DNA from: Paenibacillus dendrobii
GTDB taxonomy: Bacteria > Bacillota > Bacilli > Paenibacillales > Paenibacillaceae
Length of the DNA: 64,000 bases
Direction: 5' to 3'
NCBI RefSeq assembly: GCF_009807035.1
Contig: NZ_WUBI01000001.1
Span: forward strand, 2,666,001-2,730,000
Position numbers and translations under genes: made by a program. Under the pieces are notes generated by a model. The model was given only the letters and a program-made list of their open reading frames with translations. It made no database searches and was not told the DNA's origin. Below, in pieces: positions 16,519 through 25,808 of the stretch (position 1 is the stretch's first letter; each line of letters opens with the position of its first letter).

Positions 16519-17838
16519 TTACAGAATGCCATCCTTCATCGCATGGTAGACCAGCTGAGAGAACAGACTGTTGGACCAGGCGAACCAGGATCTCGTAAAG
16601 TTAGCCGGGTCATCCGAATGGAAACCTTCATGCATGTAGCCGGTATCCGCATCCGTCGCCTCCAGCATCGCGATCATCTCAAGCTTCTCTTCTTTCGTCG
16701 TTGCCGTGATGCCCTGCATCGACAAAGCCATATGCCAGATGAATCCGTCCGGCGTATGCGGACTGCCGATGCCCTTCGCGGCCGTTCCTTCGAAATAGAA
16801 CGGATTCTCCTTCGACAGCGCGAATCTTCTCGTGTTTTGATATACCTCGTCATCCGCCGTCACATATCCCAGATAAGGAATCGACATTAGACCCGGCGTG
16901 CCCGCGTCATCCATCAGGCAGAAGTTGCCGTATCCGTCGGTTTCGTAGGCATAGATCGGACCGAATTCCGGATGGCGGTAAATGCCGTAAAGACGGATGC
17001 CATGATCGATATCGCCCTCAAGCTTTTTAAGCTCCTTGAGGAAATCCGTATCACGGAAAATCCATTCCGCAAACTCCTGCATATGTCGGAGCACGACAAC
17101 CGCAAACATGTTCCCCGGGATATTGTAATGGAAATCGCAAGCATCATCGCTGGAACGGAAGCCGGACCAGACCATACCCGTGTAATTGACCGGCATGCCG
17201 AGGCCATCGTTCTCAAGCGAATCCGTCCGAATGCCGTTATCTCTCTCGAAGCGATACGGAGACTTCTCGAAGTGGCGCTGCTCCGTCTTGAATACGTCGA
17301 ATATCAGGCGCATCGCCGATTTGAAGCCAGCGTCGAAGATATCCGTCAGACCGGTTTCCTTCCAGTATGCATAGGCCAGGCGCATCGGGAAGCACAGTGA
17401 ATCGATCTCGAATTTGCGCTCCCACACCCATGGAGACATGTCGGTCAAATCCGCCTTGTTCCAATGCCAATCATTCGCTGATTCGTTAAACGCGTTGGCA
17501 TAAGGGTCAATATGGATGTATTGGATATGACGTTTGATCAGACCAGAAATGATGCGCTGCAAATCCTCGTCATTCTTTGCCAACGGCACGTAGTGCATAA
17601 CTTGCTCGACTGAATCGCGAAGCCAGGAAGCCGGGATATCCCCCGTAATGATGAAGGTCGTTCCGTCTTCCATCAGCTTGGTTGTCGTCTCCAGCGTGTT
17701 CGGGAAGCAGTTCTTGAACAGCTGCAGCAGCTTTGGACGGTGCGCCAGCTTCTCTTCCGCTTCCTTCAACACGTCCACGACCGCTTTGGGAAGCTCTATT
17801 TCGGACATCTTTATTTTGGGTAATCTGAATTGTTCCAT
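16519..17838 (-). CDS. GH125 exo-alpha-1,6-mannosidase
   Basis: The 439-residue protein carries blocks characteristic of metal-independent GH125 alpha-mannosidases (former DUF1237): FIITGDIPASWLRDSVEQV near residues 70-88, HIQYIHIDPYANAFNESAND, and ERKFEIDSLCFPMRLAYAYW. The family removes alpha-1,6-linked mannose by inversion, and pneumococcal and clostridial members act on N-glycan mannose. Cytoplasmic, no signal peptide. The start MEQFR has AAAGGAG nine bases upstream. It is third in the operon between an alpha-L-fucosidase and the CBM9-like gene, which argues for intracellular trimming of an imported mannose- and fucose-containing glycan. Confidence 0.92.
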   Translation of the reverse strand: MEQFRLPKIKMSEIELPKAVVDVLKEAEEKLAHRPKLLQLFKNCFPNTLETTTKLMEDGTTFIITGDIPASWLRDSVEQVMHYVPLAKNDEDLQRIISGLIKRHIQYIHIDPYANAFNESANDWHWNKADLTDMSPWVWERKFEIDSLCFPMRLAYAYWKETGLTDIFDAGFKSAMRLIFDVFKTEQRHFEKSPYRFERDNGIRTDSLENDGLGMPVNYTGMVWSGFRSSDDACDFHYNIPGNMFAVVVLRHMQEFAEWIFRDTDFLKELKKLEGDIDHGIRLYGIYRHPEFGPIYAYETDGYGNFCLMDDAGTPGLMSIPYLGYVTADDEVYQNTRRFALSKENPFYFEGTAAKGIGSPHTPDGFIWHMALSMQGITATTKEEKLEMIAMLEATDADTGYMHEGFHSDDPANFTRSWFAWSNSLFSQLVYHAMKDGIL

Positions 17839-17971
17839 GATTTCAATCTCCTTTAACATGCAAAATGCATTTTTCTTTTCCTATCCATCATGCCAGCACG
17901 GCATGCAGGTTGTCCACCCGAGATTGGAAGGTCCGGTTCATGGGTGCCGGTCTATCGTCATGGAATCCCTT

Positions 17972-19258
17972 TTAATTATGCGTTACGACCGCGCCGGAGC
18001 CGCCGTACATTTCCAATTCCTCGTCGAATTCGAGCTTCAGCACCGTCACCTGATCATGCGTATCCTCAGCGGTCATATGGATCCACGTCGTGCCCGGGAT
18101 GTTGAACCACGGCACGCCGCCGTGAATTTCATGCGTAAGTTCTTTGCCGGAGTGGAGCACCGTAATTTTTCGAATCGGATTGCATAGTCCCTTAAGGCAT
18201 ACGTTCTCCTTCGGATCATCGTAGACAAACAGGTACAGCGTCTTCCGGTCTTTGGAAATCGTGCTGCCTCCCAAATAATAACGGGTCATGATCCCTTCCT
18301 CTGTCCCGTACACCGCTTCTTCATGCGTGCGTATCCAATCGCCAAGCCCCAGCAAAATATCCTCTTGCCGCTGATCGATCGTTCCGTCCTCCCGGGGTCC
18401 GATATCCAGCAGCATGTTCCCTCCCATGGAGATGCAGTCGCAGAACATGCGGATGATCTGATTCAGCGATTTGTACCGGTCGTCCGTCGGCACGTAGCCC
18501 CAAGAGGTATTGATGGTCGTGCAGAACTCCCACGGTCCTTCCGGTCTCGTGATCGGGATTCCCTGCTCCGGCGTTTTGTAGTCTCCGTGTCCTTGAAGCC
18601 TCGAGTTGATGATGATGTCCGGGTTGAAGGACTGCAGGTAATGCTTAAATTCCGGCAAATTCCATTGCTCGGCGCTCCGCTCCCAATCGCCGTCGAACCA
18701 TAACATATCCACCTTGCCGTAATTCGTTAAGATCTCCTTCAACTGGTCATTGTTAAACTGCAAAAATTTCTTCCACTTCTCTTCGTCCTGCACGCCGTCT
18801 ACGGGACTGGAGTATGTATTGACCTGAGTCAAATCCTCCGGCACCTTGCCACCTTCATAAACGCTCGGATAATCCGGATGCGACCAGTCGATCAGCGAGT
18901 AATACATGCCAAGGCGGATGCCTCTCTTGGTGACAGCTTCGGCATACTCCTTAATCAAATCCCGTTTGGCAGGCGTTTTCTTCACGACGTTCAGGTCGCT
19001 GTACTGCGTGTCCCACAGTGCCACCCCGTCGTGATGCTTGGTCGTCAGGACGGCATATTTCGCGCCCGATTTCTCGATCAGATCAGCCCAGTAGTCCGCA
19101 TCATATTTAGACGCAGTGAAGCCGTCCAGTTGTTTCATATATTGCTCGTACGGAATTCGCCCGTTATAAAAAGACCATGATTCCGCAACTCCGTCGACGG
19201 CATATATTCCGTAATGAATGAATATGCCCAGCTTCGCTTCCTCAAACCATTTTTGCAT
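17972..19258 (-). CDS. GH29 alpha-L-fucosidase (second of pair)
   Basis: The 428-residue protein begins without a signal peptide at the catalytic barrel: KLGIFIHYGIYAVDGVAESW, then YAVLTTKHHDGVALWDTQYS, and the nucleophile motif MLWFDGDW with Asp189. These are hallmark GH29 motifs; the enzyme hydrolyses terminal alpha-L-fucose with retention. The acid/base residue is not conserved in the family and cannot be assigned by eye. It is 54 bases downstream of another GH29 gene and shares only core motifs with it, so the two probably differ in linkage preference (for example alpha-1,6 core versus alpha-1,3/4). Confidence 0.92.
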   Translation of the reverse strand: MQKWFEEAKLGIFIHYGIYAVDGVAESWSFYNGRIPYEQYMKQLDGFTASKYDADYWADLIEKSGAKYAVLTTKHHDGVALWDTQYSDLNVVKKTPAKRDLIKEYAEAVTKRGIRLGMYYSLIDWSHPDYPSVYEGGKVPEDLTQVNTYSSPVDGVQDEEKWKKFLQFNNDQLKEILTNYGKVDMLWFDGDWERSAEQWNLPEFKHYLQSFNPDIIINSRLQGHGDYKTPEQGIPITRPEGPWEFCTTINTSWGYVPTDDRYKSLNQIIRMFCDCISMGGNMLLDIGPREDGTIDQRQEDILLGLGDWIRTHEEAVYGTEEGIMTRYYLGGSTISKDRKTLYLFVYDDPKENVCLKGLCNPIRKITVLHSGKELTHEIHGGVPWFNIPGTTWIHMTAEDTHDQVTVLKLEFDEELEMYGGSGAVVTHN

Positions 19259-19312
19259 ACCTGGTCAGCACCTTCCCGTAAAATATCATTTGTTGTCGGC
19301 TCGCCCTAACTT

Positions 19313-20695
19313 TTAACGGATCCGGAATACATGCGCGATCGGGGCTCCCGCCTGAATCTCCGCATCCGGCAGACGGACTGTAATGCCGTTTTCCGTGCGG
19401 CGATAATCGAGATTGTCCTGCCCGCCAATCAGATCGATCCGGCTGAAATCGGCTGTCAGCGGCAAATGTATTTCCTCCTGCACCGTCTCATGCTCATCCT
19501 TATACAAGTGGAAGGCATAGATCGTATCTCCCTTGCGGGTGAATTGAACCGATCCGACCGAGCAAGGCTCGCAAATCCGCGTTCCGTAGATCGCCTCGCC
19601 ATGTACCTTCAACCATGCGCCCATGCCCTGAATGCGGGAGATGGCAGTATTGGATATTCTTCCGTCAGGCTGCGGTCCGACATTGAGAGCCAGGTTGCCG
19701 CCCTTGGCCACGATTTCCACCAGCAGATGAATCAGCTGGCGCACCGACTTATAGTTATCCTCGTAACGGAAGGAGAACGCCGAGCCCATTGTGATGCAGC
19801 TCTCCCACGGCACATGCAGCGCGCGTTCAGGCAGCGTCTGTTCCGGGGTAATCAAATTCTCATAAGGTCCGCCCACCGTACGGTCTGCCGACAGCAGCCA
19901 AGGCTGAATTTGGCGGGCCTTCTCCACCACTTCCCCGAGTCTGATGTTCTGATCGCGGTAATCATTGACCCAGCCGGCATCCAGCCATAGCACGTCGATG
20001 CGTCCGTAATTCGTCATCAACTCCATGATCTGCTCATGGGTAAACTGGACGAACTGCTCCCAGAGCCAAGGATATTCCTTCGGATCATAGGTCGGCCCGC
20101 GCGACGTCGTGGTTCCCGGCTTCATTCCCGGTGCCCAGTAATAAGGCGTATGCCAATCGGCTTTGGAGAAATAAGCGGAGATGCCGAGGCCTTTTGCACG
20201 GAAAGCATTGAAGAGCTGCTTCGTAATATCGGCATATTTATGCGTATGGAACGGACAGTCCGGACCCGTGATCCGGTAGTCGGTTGTATGAGTATCCCAC
20301 ATGCAGAAGCCGTCGTGATGCTTCGTCGTGAAATTCAAATATTTGAAGCCGTTGTCCGCAGCTAGATCCGCCCATAAGTCTGGCTGAAAGCGCAGCGGAT
20401 TAAAGGTCTTGTTCAAATCGAAATACTCCCGCTTGAGTTCTTCCGCATCGATATCCCAGTCGATCTCATTGCGGGACCACTCCTCGTCCGTATCGCTGAG
20501 AGCCCATGATTCCACGAGTCCGAGCTGCGAATACGGTCCCCAGTGCATCATGAGACCGAGCTTCTGATCCTTGAACCATTCCAGCCGTTCCAAGAGAAGC
20601 GGATCTTCCGGCTTTACCCACTGTTCCTCGCTGCTGTAATTGTGGACCCCCTGTTCAACGATCATGTCTTCTTCTAAACGTTTATCCTCGCTCAT
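19313..20695 (-). CDS. GH29 alpha-L-fucosidase (first of operon)
   Basis: The 460-residue protein has FKDQKLGLMMHWGPYSQLGL, YLNFTTKHHDGFCMWDTHTT near residues 119-138, and the nucleophile motif VLWLDAGW with Asp239. A 30-residue N-terminal extension precedes the barrel but is not a signal peptide. It begins the six-gene operon; GGAGGGG lies five bases before the ATG. Two short palindromes sit just upstream, between this gene and the divergent AraC regulator, and are candidate operators. The protein should release alpha-L-fucose in the cytoplasm. Confidence 0.92.
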   Translation of the reverse strand: MSEDKRLEEDMIVEQGVHNYSSEEQWVKPEDPLLLERLEWFKDQKLGLMMHWGPYSQLGLVESWALSDTDEEWSRNEIDWDIDAEELKREYFDLNKTFNPLRFQPDLWADLAADNGFKYLNFTTKHHDGFCMWDTHTTDYRITGPDCPFHTHKYADITKQLFNAFRAKGLGISAYFSKADWHTPYYWAPGMKPGTTTSRGPTYDPKEYPWLWEQFVQFTHEQIMELMTNYGRIDVLWLDAGWVNDYRDQNIRLGEVVEKARQIQPWLLSADRTVGGPYENLITPEQTLPERALHVPWESCITMGSAFSFRYEDNYKSVRQLIHLLVEIVAKGGNLALNVGPQPDGRISNTAISRIQGMGAWLKVHGEAIYGTRICEPCSVGSVQFTRKGDTIYAFHLYKDEHETVQEEIHLPLTADFSRIDLIGGQDNLDYRRTENGITVRLPDAEIQAGAPIAHVFRIR

Positions 20696-20708
20696 GTTAT
20701 CCCCTCCA

Positions 20709-20752
20709 ATAGAATCTATCGTTTCTGCTTCTTAAAAATAGAATTGTTCTAT
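20709..20752. promoter_or_regulatory. pair of ATAGA-type palindromes in the fucosidase/AraC divergent region
   Basis: ATAGAATCTAT (20709-20719) is a perfect 5-1-5 palindrome and ATAGAATTGTTCTAT (20738-20752) a perfect 6-3-6 palindrome with the same outer half-site. They lie immediately upstream of the ribosome site of the fucosidase operon. They are candidate operator sites for a local regulator; binding is inference. Confidence 0.4.
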
Positions 20753-20876
20753 ACTTTATGGTTGCTCAGCGACTTTAGTCCTCAATTTTCGACAAATTCC
20801 ATCATGCTGTCTATGTCCAAACGAAGGTTTTGTTGTTATCATTGAATTGATCTTGAGCTAACAGGAGGCAGAATCA

Positions 20877-23168
20877 TTGAGAATGAACTACTTTAAATCC
20901 AAGCTTTTCTTAAAATACATATGGTCCTATTTGTTCATCCTGCTCATCCCATTAGTATTAATGACTCTATTTATCTATCAAAATGCGGTCACGAATTTGC
21001 GGTCTGAAATCGAACAATCCCGGCTTGCCCAATTAAACCAAACCAAGGTCATCATCGACGGGCGGATGAAAGAATTAAGCGAGATTGCTTCCCGCATTTC
21101 TTATGACAAAAGACTGACTCCTTATCGCGTTCATGACCCCATTTACGCCGGTGACGCCATTCAGGCGCTTGATCAGTACAAATCAACCAGTTCCATTATC
21201 GGTGAGTTGTATCTGTATCTTCATAAGGATGACAAGATCTATTCCAGCAAAGGCCTCAACAATTTTGACGTATTCACTCGCAACGTCCAATTTCAAAATT
21301 GGAAGAGCGAAATCCTGCTGCAGGACCTGAACTCCGTCCAATTTCCGACGATGCGTCCTGCGGATACCGTCAGCACCCCATCCGGTATGAAAGAAACGAT
21401 GCTGGCCTATCTGATACCCATTACGCCGAACAGTCCCAATCCTCACGGAACGGTCATGTATCTGATCAAGGAGTCCGAGCTTACCAGTCTTATCGACTCG
21501 ATTCTCGGAAAATACCAGGGTCTGACTTACATTCTGGATAATGATGGACATATTCTGGTGGATAATCGTCAAGGTGAAGCGTTATCCAGTACCGAGGCAA
21601 AATCATTGTTCGCTAACCTGTCTCCGGGAATTCAGGACCGGACACTGAACGGTAAGGCGCATTCCATTGTATCCGTGAAGTCGGAAAATAACGGCTGGAC
21701 TTACGTGACGATCATGCCAAGCGCTCAGTTCTTCAGCAGCGTCCTGCATGTTCGCAGCTTCATCATTATGCTGTTCATCATCGTCATGCTTGTCGGTGCC
21801 GCGATCGCGCTCGTACTGGCACGGATGCAGTACCAACCGATCTCCATGCTGGTCGAATTCGCCGATTCTAAGGCCGGCGCGAAGCCGTCCGAAAACGACG
21901 CTGCGCTATCCCGGAATGAACTTGACCGAATTCGGTTTGCCCTACAGGAATACAGTTCGAGAATCGACCTTCAAGAACCTTTCGCCCGCAATCATTTCCT
22001 GTCCATGGTTCTGAAATATGGCAGCGCGCAGAGCCTTACGCCTGAGCTTCAGGAAGCTTTTGATCTCCAGTTCGACCGTTCCCATCATTTCGTGATGGTG
22101 ATTGGCTGGAACGAAGACGAACAAAATGGCCACCAAGAGCGTCAGGATCTGATGGAACTGCTCGCGCAGATCGAATTTCCTGAGCTAGACGCTCAAGGAT
22201 ATGGCGTGGAACTGTCGCAGCTGGATCAGCTTGGCCTCATCATCAGCTTTAATCTTGGAGACAAAATGGACGAGTTCTTGCGTATACAGCAGATTGTTGA
22301 AGCCGTGCGCAGCCATATGCTCGAAACGTTCGACATGATCCCGATGATCGGAGTCGGCACCTGCTATCCAAGTCCGGATCAGTTGAATCAATCCTTTATT
22401 GAAGCCTGCTCGGCATTTGAGATGCGCGTATCCTCCAGCCATGGAACCGTAACCTATTTCGAGAAGCTGTCATACACGCCGGATCATGCATTCTGGATTC
22501 CGAACAATACGCTGCTCAAGCTCTCGCAGAGCCTCAAGCAGGGCAGCTACGATGTAGCGGCACAAATGATCCACTCTGCCATCCATAACTTGAAGACTTC
22601 CGAGCTCTCTGCTCTTCTTACCCGCTGTATCTGCTTTGATCTGCTGAATACCATTCTCAAGGCCGCATCCGAGCTTGGAAATCACAGCATGATGCAGCAG
22701 GTCGCTCCGAGCATGATTTACAGCAACTCCCTGGACGAACTGGAAAACAGCCTGCTGGTACTCGCCTCCGAGATCTGCAACCAGGTCGAGCAGGACAGCC
22801 AGAAGGAAGAGGAGTCCGCCATTGATCAAATCGTCACTTACATCGACGGTCATTATACGGACAATACCTTAAGCCTGGAGACGGTAGCCTTTGAGTTCGG
22901 CATATCGCCTTCCCATGTCAGCCGCTCGTTCAAGGAGAAAATGGGCCTCAATTTCATTCAATATATCTGGCAAAAAAGAATGGAAGAAGTCATGCATCAG
23001 TTGAAGACGACGAACGACCCGCTGAAAGACATCATCTTGAAGGTCGGTTATCTGGATACACCTAACTTCATCCGTAAATTCAAGAAGGAAACCGGTTATA
23101 CGCCCGGTCAATACCGTAAAATGCATACAGAAGGCGACATCTCCGGAAACGATTTGGATGACCAATAA
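20877..23168 (+). CDS. membrane-anchored AraC-family transcriptional regulator
   Basis: The 763-residue protein has a first membrane helix at about 13-35, an extracellular sensor region to about 295, a second helix at about 298-320, a linker, and a C-terminal AraC HTH_18 domain (about 650-745: FGISPSHVSRSFKEKMGLNF and DTPNFIRKFKKETGYTPGQY). This layout is typical of Paenibacillus regulators that sense an extracellular signal and activate neighbouring glycan genes. The start is TTG 20877, eight bases after AGGAGG; an ATG two codons later is possible. It is divergent from the fucosidase operon and convergent with the importer, so it likely regulates both. Confidence 0.88.
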   Translation: MRMNYFKSKLFLKYIWSYLFILLIPLVLMTLFIYQNAVTNLRSEIEQSRLAQLNQTKVIIDGRMKELSEIASRISYDKRLTPYRVHDPIYAGDAIQALDQYKSTSSIIGELYLYLHKDDKIYSSKGLNNFDVFTRNVQFQNWKSEILLQDLNSVQFPTMRPADTVSTPSGMKETMLAYLIPITPNSPNPHGTVMYLIKESELTSLIDSILGKYQGLTYILDNDGHILVDNRQGEALSSTEAKSLFANLSPGIQDRTLNGKAHSIVSVKSENNGWTYVTIMPSAQFFSSVLHVRSFIIMLFIIVMLVGAAIALVLARMQYQPISMLVEFADSKAGAKPSENDAALSRNELDRIRFALQEYSSRIDLQEPFARNHFLSMVLKYGSAQSLTPELQEAFDLQFDRSHHFVMVIGWNEDEQNGHQERQDLMELLAQIEFPELDAQGYGVELSQLDQLGLIISFNLGDKMDEFLRIQQIVEAVRSHMLETFDMIPMIGVGTCYPSPDQLNQSFIEACSAFEMRVSSSHGTVTYFEKLSYTPDHAFWIPNNTLLKLSQSLKQGSYDVAAQMIHSAIHNLKTSELSALLTRCICFDLLNTILKAASELGNHSMMQQVAPSMIYSNSLDELENSLLVLASEICNQVEQDSQKEEESAIDQIVTYIDGHYTDNTLSLETVAFEFGISPSHVSRSFKEKMGLNFIQYIWQKRMEEVMHQLKTTNDPLKDIILKVGYLDTPNFIRKFKKETGYTPGQYRKMHTEGDISGNDLDDQ

Positions 23169-23172
23169 CTAC

Positions 23173-23224
23173 GAAAGCCAACATCCGGCCCTTATGGACC
23201 GGGATATGTTGGCTTCTTTTTTTA
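23173..23224 (+). terminator. bidirectional rho-independent terminator
   Basis: The arms gaaagccaacat (23173-23184) and atatgttggcttc (about 23204-23216) pair around a CCGG-type inner stem and are followed by a T run. It separates the convergent AraC gene and solute-binding protein gene. Confidence 0.83.
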
Positions 23225-23239
23225 CTTGATCAGAATTGT

Positions 23240-24847
23240 TTATTTCTCCGAGTTCCAGCGGTCGTATGCGCCTTGGTATAGCTCAGCGATGCGATCTCCG
23301 CCCATTTTTTTGAGTTGTGCGACATAGTTGTCCCAATTAGAAAGCGGCTCTTGTCCGGTTACGAACTTCGCTTCCATCTGCTGCACGTACGTATCCAAGT
23401 CAGAGAAAAGGGATGTCGCTTCGCTTTGCTCCTCATTCGTCAAATACACGTTAGGGAAAGGAGCCTTGCCGATCGGCGTCAGCTTCTCCGCGTTTTCTTT
23501 ATCGAGCCAAGTATCGAAATCGGTCTTGAGTCCTTTGGTCAATTCGCTTGAACTCATGCCCGGCGTCAGGATGCCATAGTTCGGCGTAAGCGTGCCGCGG
23601 TATTCGTCACGTTCTTTTCCGCCCGGGACAGGCAGCCATTCTTTCTCGTGGGTTTCTTTGTTTGTGTATTTCCACAGCAGATTTTCAGGTCCTTGCGCAA
23701 ACAGTGTCGCGCCATCATAGCCGTACTGGTAATCAATCCAGCGCATGGTTGCTTCCGGAGCCGGGTCTTTGCTCGTAATGGCAAAAGTTCCGTTCGCGGA
23801 AATGCCCGGATGCTTGCCGTATACCGGAGAACCGGCAACCTCGCTCTTCACCGGCGTCATGAGCGGATTGTCCCCGCTTGGCTCTCCGCCCAGCGTAAAG
23901 TAAGGATAGTAGTCATTAAACAACGCAATTTGGTTCTTTTGCCCTTTGGCTTTCTTTTGTTCAGGCGTCTGAGAGAAGGTTTCATGGTCCAGGAGGTTAT
24001 CCTTCCACAGACGGTTCAAGAAGGTCAAATATCCTTTATAGCCTTCTTCCTGCGGCGTATAGTGAACCTTGCCATCCTTGTCCGAATAGACCTTCTCGTC
24101 ATAAATGCCCCAGAAGCCCAGGAAATACATCCGCAAATCATCCAGCTTCACTGAAGTCAACGGAATTTCGTCCGCTTTGCCGTTGCCGTTCGGATCCTCG
24201 TCCTTCACACGTTTCAGGAAGGTATACAGCTCGTCCGTCGTCTTCGGCAGCTCCGTCACGTTCAAGGCTTTCAGGAATTTGCCGTTATACCACATTGGAC
24301 TGCGGTACCATACGGCCGACAAGTCGATATTCGGAAGCGCGTAGATATGTCCGTCAGGCGTCGTAAACGATTTGCGGATGTCCGGATGCTCATCGAATAT
24401 TTTTTTAATGTTCGGGGCGTAGCCTTCATCGATGTATTTCTCCAAGGGTATCAATACGCCCTGCGAGCCGTAGGTTACTTGGTCCGCCGGCTTCAGATCT
24501 GCACCGTAAAACACATCCGGCAGGTCTCCGCTGGCAAACACCAGATTCTTCTTGGTCGCGAAGCTGTCAATCGGCGCCAGCTGATAGGTGAACTTGATCC
24601 CGGTCAACTTCTCCATTTCCTGAAGGACAGGCATCTGGTTCCAATCCGCTACACCCGCATCCTGCGACATCATCTTCAGCGTGATCGGCTTGTCTACGAT
24701 CGGAAAGCCTTCTTTTTTTACGCCTTCCGCACTGGCGGAACCGGACGAGGAAGAACCGCTATCGTCTTTGGAGCCGCATGCCGCCAGCATAGTCGCGGAC
24801 AGCGTCAGGCAGAGTATAATGGATGATGCCTTGCGTAGATTTTTCAT
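23240..24847 (-). CDS. extracellular solute-binding lipoprotein of a CUT1-type sugar importer (LplA/YtcQ-like)
   Basis: The 535-residue protein starts with a lipoprotein signal, ASSIILCLTLSATMLAACGS, with lipobox LAAC (Cys24) and then a Gly/Ser-rich tether. The mature part looks like the large LplA-type substrate-binding proteins (family 1 type, PDVFYGADLKPADQVTYG, NNGKFLK-like segments). It would capture an oligosaccharide at the outer membrane face and hand it to the two permeases encoded upstream. Ligand is unknown, but it stands beside an N-glycan-type hydrolase operon. AAGGGGAG lies before the ATG. Confidence 0.9.
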   Translation of the reverse strand: MKNLRKASSIILCLTLSATMLAACGSKDDSGSSSSGSASAEGVKKEGFPIVDKPITLKMMSQDAGVADWNQMPVLQEMEKLTGIKFTYQLAPIDSFATKKNLVFASGDLPDVFYGADLKPADQVTYGSQGVLIPLEKYIDEGYAPNIKKIFDEHPDIRKSFTTPDGHIYALPNIDLSAVWYRSPMWYNGKFLKALNVTELPKTTDELYTFLKRVKDEDPNGNGKADEIPLTSVKLDDLRMYFLGFWGIYDEKVYSDKDGKVHYTPQEEGYKGYLTFLNRLWKDNLLDHETFSQTPEQKKAKGQKNQIALFNDYYPYFTLGGEPSGDNPLMTPVKSEVAGSPVYGKHPGISANGTFAITSKDPAPEATMRWIDYQYGYDGATLFAQGPENLLWKYTNKETHEKEWLPVPGGKERDEYRGTLTPNYGILTPGMSSSELTKGLKTDFDTWLDKENAEKLTPIGKAPFPNVYLTNEEQSEATSLFSDLDTYVQQMEAKFVTGQEPLSNWDNYVAQLKKMGGDRIAELYQGAYDRWNSEK

Positions 24848-24883
24848 ATGAACAACTCCCCTTATTGTTGTTTATGGCAAAGA

Positions 24884-25792
24884 TCAGCCCTTCACGGAAC
24901 CAATCATAACACCCTGAACGAAATAACGCTGAAGGAACGGATAAATCACAATAACTGGAATCGTAGCTACAATAATGACTGCGTATTTCACGAGGGCTGC
25001 AATTTCCGCCTTGCTGTTCATTGCTGCTGCGGTTGAAGCGTCGATGCCCCCGCCTCCTTGTGCGGCCATTTCTTGCAGGACCAGGATCTGACGCAGCACC
25101 AGCTGCAGCGGATATTTGGCCGAATCGTTCAAATAGATCAGTGCCGAGAAGTAGCTGTTCCAGTTGCCTACTCCATAAAACAAAGCCATCACCGCGACGA
25201 TCGGCATCGAGAGCGGCAGGATAATGCGGATGAACAATCTCATATTCGTACAACCGTCTATTTGGGCGGCCTCCTGAAGCTCTTTTGGAATGGCGCTCTG
25301 GAAAAACGTACGGGATACGATGATATTCCAGATCGATGCGGCTGAAGGAATAACGATGGCCCACATCGTATTGATCATGCCCAGCTGTTTAATAAGCAAA
25401 TAGGTTGGCACCAGGCCGCCCCCGAAAAACATCGTGACCATGAACATGCCCATAAAAAAGTTGCGCCCTACAAAATCCTTGCGGCTCAGTGCATAGGCTG
25501 CCGGCAGCGTAACGACCAGATTGATGGCCGTCCCCACCACCGTATACAGAATGGTGTTTCCGTAACCGGTCCAAATGCTTGAATTCTGGAATACTCTCTT
25601 GTACCCGTCAAAAGTAATTCCTTTCGGCCACAGCCACATTTCCCCGGAGCCGACATACTTCGGATCGCTGATCGACGCGCTGATCATATAGACCAGCGGA
25701 TAGAACACGATCAGAAAAGCCAATAAGACGTAGATGTAATTGCAAATCAAAAACAATTTATCCCGTTTGGTTTCTTTCACACCTGACAGCAT
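24884..25792 (-). CDS. sugar ABC transporter permease, LplC/YtcP type
   Basis: The 302-residue protein has six hydrophobic helices and the cytoplasmic EAA loop ELQEAAQIDGCTNMRLFIRI followed by ILPLSMP, which contacts the ATPase. C-terminus ends VQGVMIGSVKG, a common ending in this group. It pairs with the permease upstream to form the membrane channel. Ribosome site GGAGGG precedes the ATG. No ATPase gene is nearby, so a shared MsmX-type ATPase is expected. Confidence 0.92.
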   Translation of the reverse strand: MLSGVKETKRDKLFLICNYIYVLLAFLIVFYPLVYMISASISDPKYVGSGEMWLWPKGITFDGYKRVFQNSSIWTGYGNTILYTVVGTAINLVVTLPAAYALSRKDFVGRNFFMGMFMVTMFFGGGLVPTYLLIKQLGMINTMWAIVIPSAASIWNIIVSRTFFQSAIPKELQEAAQIDGCTNMRLFIRIILPLSMPIVAVMALFYGVGNWNSYFSALIYLNDSAKYPLQLVLRQILVLQEMAAQGGGGIDASTAAAMNSKAEIAALVKYAVIIVATIPVIVIYPFLQRYFVQGVMIGSVKG

Positions 25793-25808
25793 CCGTTGTC
25801 CCTCCTCT

